Positions 6,359 to 11,210 of a stretch of DNA of 11,210 nt are shown here, piece after piece (within the stretch, counting starts at the first letter, position 1; every line of letters starts with the position of its first letter). The notes beneath the pieces are model-generated. The model made no database searches, was not told the DNA's origin, and saw nothing but the letters and a program-made list of their open reading frames with translations. This stretch comes from Halieaceae bacterium (GTDB lineage Bacteria; Pseudomonadota; Gammaproteobacteria; Pseudomonadales; Halieaceae). A program made the translations under genes and the position numbers. Location: positions 1-11,210 of the forward strand of contig QXYP01000143.1 in the NCBI GenBank assembly GCA_009886815.1. The letters run 5' to 3'.

Positions 6359-7057
6359 ATGCCTTGCACCTTCAACGGAACCTCCGGCAAAGCGGTCGCG
6401 TTGATCGGCTTTTTACTATTGGCCGGCTGTCAGCATTTCGCACAGGGCAATCGCACCGCCGATTACCCCATCGGCACACAGTTTCCTCAAATCTATCAGC
6501 AGCAGCTTCAGGCCAGCGCACACTGGCAGCTCATTGCCCACAACGAAGCCCACTTGCTGGTAACGCGCTTTGACGAAGCGCCCTCACTACGACTCAACCC
6601 TCGAGGGAGCGACGGTGAGACGGCGTTTGATCGGGCTTACCACGACTTTCTGGCGGAAGGCCTATTAAACGAAGGCGCGCTTTTATTTGACGCAGGAGAA
6701 GATGCAAGGGTTGAGTACGACATTGAAGTTATCGATTTTGCAGCGCGCAGCCAGCTGAATCTCCCCCCTGGCTTTATCTCCACTACCGTACTGTCGGCCT
6801 ATATTATTGGCCATGCGATTGAAGCCTGGTCGAACCCCGCAGCCTTGCTCATACCCGCCGCTATCGGTGCCGATTTTTATCAGTACATGAATGCCGACTC
6901 ACCGACACCGGACACAGAAATCATTTTAACAACCCGTGTCAAACAGGACGCGCGGCTCGTTTACAGCCATTCATCCATTTATTACCTGCGCACTGCCGAC
7001 GCCGGGCTTTATCAAGGCGGCGGAGCTATTAAGGTCCGAGGGCCTGTTGTTTTATGA
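6359..7057 (+). CDS. Predicted lipoprotein of unknown function, partner of the FlgO-domain protein
   Basis: A 232-residue protein from ATG 6359 (236 if GTG 6347 is used). It has a lipoprotein signal peptide: short basic-polar head, hydrophobic stretch (12-22) and lipobox LLAGC (20-24), so Cys24 is probably acylated and the protein membrane-anchored in the envelope, most likely the outer membrane. The middle is mixed alpha/beta (about 45-130). A hydrophobic, Gly/Ala-rich stretch at 138-172 could contact or enter the membrane. The C-terminal part (185-212) reads like paired beta strands ending in SSIYYLR. I do not recognise the family. Its stop overlaps the start of the FlgO-domain gene by four bases (ATGA), so the two are translationally coupled and probably act together. 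The leader contains a long inverted repeat. Confidence 0.8.
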   Translation: MPCTFNGTSGKAVALIGFLLLAGCQHFAQGNRTADYPIGTQFPQIYQQQLQASAHWQLIAHNEAHLLVTRFDEAPSLRLNPRGSDGETAFDRAYHDFLAEGLLNEGALLFDAGEDARVEYDIEVIDFAARSQLNLPPGFISTTVLSAYIIGHAIEAWSNPAALLIPAAIGADFYQYMNADSPTPDTEIILTTRVKQDARLVYSHSSIYYLRTADAGLYQGGGAIKVRGPVVL

Positions 7058-7650
7058 ACATCAAGCAGTCAAAACGGGTTTTACCACTGCATAGAGCGTT
7101 TGTTCTTGTCTTGGGGTTCGCTGGGCTCTCAGCCTGCAGCAGCAACTACTACGGTGGTAACGCGGCAAGCCAAAGCATTTATTCAACCCAGCAGGAGACG
7201 ATTGATCTTCGCGCAGAGGTCGAAACGGCCTGTGCAAAACTCATCCGTCGCGCCAAGCACACCAATAAACGCAAGGACACACTGCTAGTAGTCAGTTTTG
7301 CTGACCTCAGTGCACTTAATCAATCTTCACAGCTTGGACGCCTCATGGGGCAGGACTGCAGCACAGAATTTGTGAGCGATGGTTACCAGGTTACCGAGCC
7401 ACTCTTTGCCGACGCGCTAACGATTGATCCATCTCAAGGTGAACTCATGCTCTCGCGTGACTTAGAAGCCCTTGCCCAAAATCATGAAGCCACCGCCGTA
7501 GTAGTGGGCACCTACACCGTCGGTAGCAATACCGTCTATGCCAACGCGCGGCTGATCCGCTCTAAAGACGCATTAGTGCTGTCAGCGGTCTCATTTGAGA
7601 TTCCCCTCACCCGCGAGGTCAGTCAACTCATTGCTCAGGGGCCTCGCTAA
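7054..7650 (+). CDS. FlgO-domain outer-membrane lipoprotein
   Basis: A 198-residue protein with a lipoprotein signal ending in LSAC (25-28; Cys28 the likely acylation site), preceded by a basic head and a hydrophobic stretch (15-27). The FlgO domain spans about 76-185: LLVVSFADLSALNQSSQLGR (77-96), a region of GYQVTEP (110-116), the LSRDLEAL segment (133-140), and VVVGTYTVGSNTVYANARL (149-167), all close to the family consensus. In Vibrio, FlgO is an outer-membrane protein needed for normal flagellation and motility. No flagellar gene is visible here, so this may be an orphan member used in another envelope role. It has only a weak Shine-Dalgarno site (GAGG 12 bases upstream) and probably depends on coupling to the preceding lipoprotein gene through the ATGA overlap. 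The name flgO is withheld because of the context. Confidence 0.85.
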   Translation: MNIKQSKRVLPLHRAFVLVLGFAGLSACSSNYYGGNAASQSIYSTQQETIDLRAEVETACAKLIRRAKHTNKRKDTLLVVSFADLSALNQSSQLGRLMGQDCSTEFVSDGYQVTEPLFADALTIDPSQGELMLSRDLEALAQNHEATAVVVGTYTVGSNTVYANARLIRSKDALVLSAVSFEIPLTREVSQLIAQGPR

Positions 7651-7673
7651 CCCAGCGCCATGACCATAAGACA

Positions 7674-8105
7674 TTAGTTTAGGTCTCCCCGGATACGAAC
7701 CAGCCTCCAATTAGGTATCCAGGGTTGCTTGTAGGCGTCGTGGGAATCACCTTGATGCTCCCATCCGCGGCAATGATTCAGCTCATGCCGCAGCACGCTC
7801 GGGTCCTCCGGAAGCAATACATGCACCTCACAGGTCGCCCGCTGCCAGCGAGCCCTTCGGATGGCACAGGCATTACTGCGCTCATCACCACAAATGCTCA
7901 TTACCACAGACCGGGAGACATGCTTATTGATCCGTATTTCAGCCTTAAGGAGGTCAGGGCAAAGGTCATAACCCGCGCGCGCACAAACCTCTGGCCTTGT
8001 GCTTTGGTGCAACCCTGCTAAAAGCAGAACCAAGGTCAGCACACTCAGTAACGAGACCCAATACAGGTACACCCCGCTGAAACATGGCACAGCAGACTGC
8101 GCCAT
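7674..8105 (-). CDS. Small membrane-anchored protein with a zinc-metalloprotease motif (HExxHxxGxxH)
   Basis: A 143-residue protein with a single N-terminal hydrophobic helix (about 12-31). After it comes a Cys-rich region (Cys41, 49, 72, 80, 92, 112), suggesting an exported domain held by disulfides. Near the C terminus is RHELNHCRGWEH (106-117): His107, Glu108, His111 and His117 fit HExxHxxGxxH, the zinc site of metzincins and related zincins, with Glu108 as the catalytic base. The domain is much smaller than normal metzincins and no clear Met-turn is visible, so it may be a minimal peptidase or a protein that only binds zinc. Similar short proteins with RHExxHCxGW occur among uncharacterised proteobacterial proteins, as far as I recall. 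It ends 23 bases from the convergent FlgO-domain gene. The ATG has a poor ribosome-binding site; AGGG lies about 15 bases upstream. Confidence 0.75.
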   Translation of the reverse strand: MAQSAVPCFSGVYLYWVSLLSVLTLVLLLAGLHQSTRPEVCARAGYDLCPDLLKAEIRINKHVSRSVVMSICGDERSNACAIRRARWQRATCEVHVLLPEDPSVLRHELNHCRGWEHQGDSHDAYKQPWIPNWRLVRIRGDLN

Positions 8106-8107
8106 AC

Positions 8108-8242
8108 TCAGAACAACCCTAACGAGGTATTCGCCAAAAGTTGGGTGCTAGAGGTTTGGCTCGCCAACACCCGTTCCCACAACGCCCCGTCGGTAGCAAA
8201 TATCCCACGCTGCACTGCGTTTTGGTAAAAGACAAAAACCAT
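8108..8242 (-). CDS. Possible small ORF upstream of the mini-zincin gene (doubtful)
   Basis: An ATG-started frame of 44 codons (MVFVFYQNAV at the start, LANTSLGLF at the end) stops two bases before the mini-zincin ATG, a spacing that would allow translational coupling. An earlier TTG start at 8320 would give 70 residues with a hydrophobic N terminus, but it lacks a Shine-Dalgarno site. No known domain. Its best support is its position, since the mini-zincin gene lacks a good ribosome-binding site of its own. It may equally be untranslated leader. Confidence 0.25.
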   Translation of the reverse strand: MVFVFYQNAVQRGIFATDGALWERVLASQTSSTQLLANTSLGLF

Positions 8243-8393
8243 CTCTGAAGATCCATCCACGGCAAGCCAAAGGCATGTGCTTAGAAGCCTAAAAATAATA
8301 GCACCGCAAATAAGTGGCAAGTAGTGGTGACAACCTATGCCCTATAGCTCAGCATGGCTACTTTAGACATTGTGTTACCGAGGGCCACAACGC

Positions 8394-9161
8394 ATGCGCA
8401 TCGCCAATAAAACAGCTCTAGTCACCGGGGGTGGCTCAGGCCTGGGAGAAGCTAGCAGCCTGCGCCTTGCCCAAGAAGGCGCGCGAGTTTTTGTCACTGA
8501 TATTTCCCACGATTCGGCAGAACGCGTCGCTCACAGCATTCGTGAAGTTGGGGGAAAGGCAACAGCGCTCCATCATGATGTCACCGAGGAATCAGATTGG
8601 CTGCGCGTGCATGACGCGATTGCCAAAGAGTGTGACTCTCTGGATATCCTCGTCAACAATGCCGGCGTTGCTTTCTCAGGGAATATTGAGGAAACCACCC
8701 TCGCCGACTGGCGCGCCGTAAATAGCGTGAACAGCGACGGCGTGTTTTTAGGAATGAAAAGCTGTCTGCCACTCATAACCAAGCCCGGCGGATCAATCAT
8801 CAACATTTCCTCCATTGAAGGTATCATTGGTGATCCGCAGCTAATCGCCTACAACGCCAGTAAAGGTGCCGTGCGCATCATGACAAAATCAGCCGCACTC
8901 CACTGTACTCAGGCAGGCTACGGTATTCGCGTCAACTCAATTCATCCCGGTTTTATCGAAACCCCTATGGTTGCCGCCGGCGTCGCCGCCATGGGCGATG
9001 CGGCTGAGGAATTTCATCAACGGATCATTGCCGCCATCCCAATGGGTCATCTTGGCCAAGCTATTGATATTGCCAATGCGGTGCTCTTTTTAGCGTCAGA
9101 TGAGTCGCGCTATATGACGGGCAGCGAGCTGGTGGTCGACGGCGGTTATACGGCACATTGA
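8394..9161 (+). CDS. Classical SDR, NAD-dependent alcohol/hydroxysteroid dehydrogenase-like
   Basis: A 255-residue oxidoreductase, the usual length for tetrameric classical SDRs. Motifs are the nucleotide loop TGGGSGLG (11-18), Asp36 after beta-2 (favouring NAD), HDV (61-63), NNAG (88-91), catalytic Ser140 (NISS), Tyr153 and Lys157 (YNASK), then HPGFIETPM (184-192) and the C-terminal SELVVDGGY (244-252). It most resembles the 3-alpha/20-beta-hydroxysteroid and cyclohexanol dehydrogenase group, but the substrate is not determined. ATG 8394 is preferred over the upstream TTG at 8370, because the protein then starts directly before beta-1 and AGGG sits nine bases upstream. It converges on the Baeyer-Villiger monooxygenase-esterase operon, and could supply the ketone that the monooxygenase uses. 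Confidence 0.9.
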   Translation: MRIANKTALVTGGGSGLGEASSLRLAQEGARVFVTDISHDSAERVAHSIREVGGKATALHHDVTEESDWLRVHDAIAKECDSLDILVNNAGVAFSGNIEETTLADWRAVNSVNSDGVFLGMKSCLPLITKPGGSIINISSIEGIIGDPQLIAYNASKGAVRIMTKSAALHCTQAGYGIRVNSIHPGFIETPMVAAGVAAMGDAAEEFHQRIIAAIPMGHLGQAIDIANAVLFLASDESRYMTGSELVVDGGYTAH

Positions 9162-9254
9162 AGCCGTGCGACAGGCCTATATTGCTGCTTCATAGGGCGA
9201 AGGCCAGCCCATCCCCTACAGCACGCCGCCCGCCGCTGTAACACCGACATAACA

Positions 9255-10310
9255 CTACCTGGGCAAGCTACATTCCGTTAGCCAACCCGCCATATCTCGG
9301 GCCGTCATACGCGAAATATCGGGCATGAACGCACCAAATATTTCGTTAGCATGGACGGTACCCATCGCTTGTCTGCACTGCGCTAAAACACCCGCACGTT
9401 GGAGCAGCCGGTAGAAAGCAATGCCTTCATCTCTGAGTGGGTCGCATTCATTGACGCTGATCATTGTCGGAGGAAAATCCGCAACCTCTGCCTCAGTCGC
9501 AAAGCCAGGCCATGCCATCGGGTCCCCAGCCTCAAAAGCCTCAATGCCGTAAGCCATCGTAGGATGATTGTTGGCCACACTAATCAACACACCCTCATTT
9601 TCGCTTGACGACGGCGCTGCGTCGGCGGGCCAGGCGCCCAGAATGTAGGGGCATAGCGCATAAAGGCCCACCGGCTTAATCGGAACCCCTTCAGCAATCA
9701 AACGCATCGTGGTGGCAATCGCCAAGTTGCCGCCGCCACTCTCCCCTGCCACCATGATCTGGTCACCATGAATGCCCAAGGTTTCCAGCTGCTGCGTGAC
9801 CCACTTATACCCAGAGACACAGTCATTCAGACCAGCAGGATATGGCGCCACTTCTGGCACTGATGAAGGGCGAAGGGAGTTTCGGAAATCGACCATAACA
9901 ACACAGAGATTCTGGTGCGCTATGGTTTTGCCCCAAGCCCGATAGTTAGGATCGAGGGCAGAAAGAATGGCCATGCCCCCGCCGTGGATATAATAAACGC
10001 AGGGCAGTATTTCATCGGTATCCGGACGAATAATTTGTACATTGATGGTATTCCCGTCGGGGTGTGATACCAGTGATTCACGAGTTATTCGCAGCCCCGC
10101 TGAAGGGATAACGTCTTCATTGTCCAAAACCCCCAACAACTCAGACATGGCCTCCTCAACAGCCAAGGCTTCTGGCGTGTTTGCCGCCGCTAATGCCTCC
10201 TCCCGAGTTGTCGCATCATCAGTCTGAGATAACATAGGCTCATCGAATCCCGCTAAAAGTGCGCGGTTGCGCATATCCAGGCGGTCATCCTGCATGGGGT
10301 CGTAGGTCAT
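9255..10310 (-). CDS. Alpha/beta hydrolase, hormone-sensitive lipase-type esterase
   Basis: A 351-residue esterase of the alpha/beta hydrolase fold-3 (HSL) family. HGGG (109-112) forms the oxyanion hole, and GESGGG (189-194) is the nucleophile elbow with Ser191 (usually GDSAGG). Asp290 in NECDPLRDEG and His320 in GTVHANE complete the triad. An N-terminal cap of about 70 residues precedes the core; there is no signal peptide, so it is cytoplasmic. Such enzymes hydrolyse short- to medium-chain esters or lactones. The gene follows the Baeyer-Villiger monooxygenase gene after 45 bases and is probably in its operon, which suggests it hydrolyses the ester or lactone that enzyme forms. The start is supported by GGAGAG eight bases before the ATG. 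The GESGGG elbow is unusual but known in the wider family. Confidence 0.88.
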   Translation of the reverse strand: MTYDPMQDDRLDMRNRALLAGFDEPMLSQTDDATTREEALAAANTPEALAVEEAMSELLGVLDNEDVIPSAGLRITRESLVSHPDGNTINVQIIRPDTDEILPCVYYIHGGGMAILSALDPNYRAWGKTIAHQNLCVVMVDFRNSLRPSSVPEVAPYPAGLNDCVSGYKWVTQQLETLGIHGDQIMVAGESGGGNLAIATTMRLIAEGVPIKPVGLYALCPYILGAWPADAAPSSSENEGVLISVANNHPTMAYGIEAFEAGDPMAWPGFATEAEVADFPPTMISVNECDPLRDEGIAFYRLLQRAGVLAQCRQAMGTVHANEIFGAFMPDISRMTARDMAGWLTECSLPR

Positions 10311-10355
10311 CGTTATTGCTCTCCAAACGAGGCTATTGTTCAGCCCGACAAAAAC

Positions 10356-11210
10356 TTATTGAATATCAAACCCCGGATAACCCTGCGCTTGAATATCATC
10401 ACAAAGCTCACGGTAAACGTGTGCGCCCCCAATATAAGAAAGAAGACGCCGCTGTTTGCCGGCAATATTGGAGCCCGTGTACCAGGAATCAATGGTCATC
10501 ATTAGCGTTTCATTTGCCACTTCATCATGGTGCTGAACCCACTCTTCTTCGCGTTCAGCGGTGGGTTCCATCGTCGATTTACCAGCGCCAATCACGTGTA
10601 AAATAGCGGCCGTCACCCAGTCCACCTGCTGTTGGGCGCAGGTTTGAACATTGCAAAAAGCTGCAATGGGTGACAGTGGCCCACCCACCAGGAAGAGATT
10701 TGGAAATCCATGCACCTGCAGGCCCAAGGTTGTGCGAATATCCTGACGCCATAGCGCTGTCAGTGACTGCCCATCACGACCCTCAACGCCCATTCGTGAC
10801 AACGTGCCCGTACCCGCATCAAATCCCGTCGCCATGATCAGGGCATCAAGTGGGTATTCTTTGCCCCCGACAATCAGGCCCTGCTCAGAAAATCTCTCAA
10901 TCGGCGTTGCCTTAATATCAACCAAGTGCACATTTGATCGATTGAAGGCTTCGTAGTACCCGTTCTCTAGAGGCACGCGTTTTAGGCCATAGCCATGGTC
11001 ACGAGGGATCAGTTTTTCAGCCATTGCAGGATCGTTAATTTGAACGCGAATTTTTTCACGAACAAACTCGGTGACCTCCTCGTTCATCACCGGATCCACC
11101 AGAACCTCAGGAAATGTACCAACAAACATACGCAATGATCCGTCAGCCCAGCACTCCTCGAGCACTTCGCGACGTTGCTCTAAGGTGAGCGTTGCGGCAT
11201 GACCTTCCTC
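10356..11210 (-). CDS. Baeyer-Villiger (flavin-containing) monooxygenase, C-terminal half, runs off the window
   Basis: The frame stays open to the right edge; 284 residues are visible of an expected 500-550. The sequence matches the C-terminal half of class B flavoprotein monooxygenases: the KLIPRDHGYGLKRVPL block, ENGYYEAFNRSNVHLVD, the ATGFD motif (fragment residues 127-131), HGFPNLFLVGGPLSP, and the C-terminal DSWYTGSNIAGK typical of cyclohexanone/steroid monooxygenases. The dinucleotide-binding motifs and the BVMO fingerprint (FxGxxxHxxxW) lie outside the window. The enzyme would use FAD, NADPH and oxygen to insert an oxygen next to a ketone, giving an ester or lactone. The esterase gene lies directly downstream. 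Plain N- or S-hydroxylating flavin monooxygenases are less likely given these blocks. The true start is not visible; GTG at 11163-11165 is an internal valine. Confidence 0.9.
   Translation of the reverse strand, partial: EEGHAATLTLEQRREVLEECWADGSLRMFVGTFPEVLVDPVMNEEVTEFVREKIRVQINDPAMAEKLIPRDHGYGLKRVPLENGYYEAFNRSNVHLVDIKATPIERFSEQGLIVGGKEYPLDALIMATGFDAGTGTLSRMGVEGRDGQSLTALWRQDIRTTLGLQVHGFPNLFLVGGPLSPIAAFCNVQTCAQQQVDWVTAAILHVIGAGKSTMEPTAEREEEWVQHHDEVANETLMMTIDSWYTGSNIAGKQRRLLSYIGGAHVYRELCDDIQAQGYPGFDIQ

Noticed and set aside
7517..8199. 13-base direct repeat CCGTCGGTAGCAA at 7517-7529 and 8187-8199
   Set aside because: About one exact 13-base pair is expected by chance in a window of this size, one copy is inside the FlgO-domain coding sequence, and nothing links the two copies.
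8370..8393. TTG 8370 as the start of the second SDR
   Set aside because: The extra eight residues precede a normal SDR N terminus; ATG 8394 has AGGG at suitable spacing.
9162..9254. Possible bidirectional terminator between the convergent SDR and esterase genes
   Set aside because: Only a 5-bp pairing (CCTAT with ATAGG) around an 11-base loop was found, with no T-run on either strand.

Overview
This window looks like a piece of the chromosome of an aerobic, heterotrophic gammaproteobacterium, probably a marine one. The evidence is a YeeN-type YebC protein, a Tat-exported high-potential iron-sulfur protein, a FlgO-domain lipoprotein, and a catabolic set typical of ketone- and haloalkane-using bacteria (Baeyer-Villiger monooxygenase, HSL-type esterase, two short-chain dehydrogenases, haloalkane dehalogenase). 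The lineage is inferred from gene content only. No rRNA, tRNA, CRISPR array, transposase or phage gene was seen.

Layout. At 1-672 is the C-terminal part of a pectinacetylesterase-family hydrolase, with an in-frame TAG inside a conserved motif near the window edge. From 858 to 3370 three genes lie on the minus strand: a short-chain dehydrogenase that overlaps an EamA transporter, followed by a YebC/YeeN-family regulator. A divergent intergenic region (3371-3519) leads into a plus-strand pair: an HLD-I-like haloalkane dehalogenase starting at TTG and a homocysteine S-methyltransferase-family protein. These converge on a minus-strand HiPIP gene (5404-5727).

The segment 5728-6358 holds no long gene. 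It contains a very AT-rich patch, a probable 27-residue membrane peptide with a strong Shine-Dalgarno site (6064-6147), and a long inverted repeat just before the next gene. Two overlapping lipoprotein genes follow (6359-7650); the second has a FlgO domain although no flagellar gene is present. Facing them on the minus strand is a small membrane-anchored protein carrying HExxHxxGxxH, a zincin/metzincin-type zinc site (7674-8105).

The right end (8394-11210) has a plus-strand short-chain dehydrogenase converging on a minus-strand Baeyer-Villiger monooxygenase-esterase operon. The logical pathway is alcohol to ketone (SDR), ketone to ester or lactone (BVMO), then hydrolysis (esterase), the same logic as cyclohexanol-type degradation; the real substrate cannot be read from the sequence. 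The most novel items are the 27-residue membrane peptide, the mini-zincin, the orphan FlgO-domain pair with its structured leader, and the dehalogenase-methyltransferase pairing.
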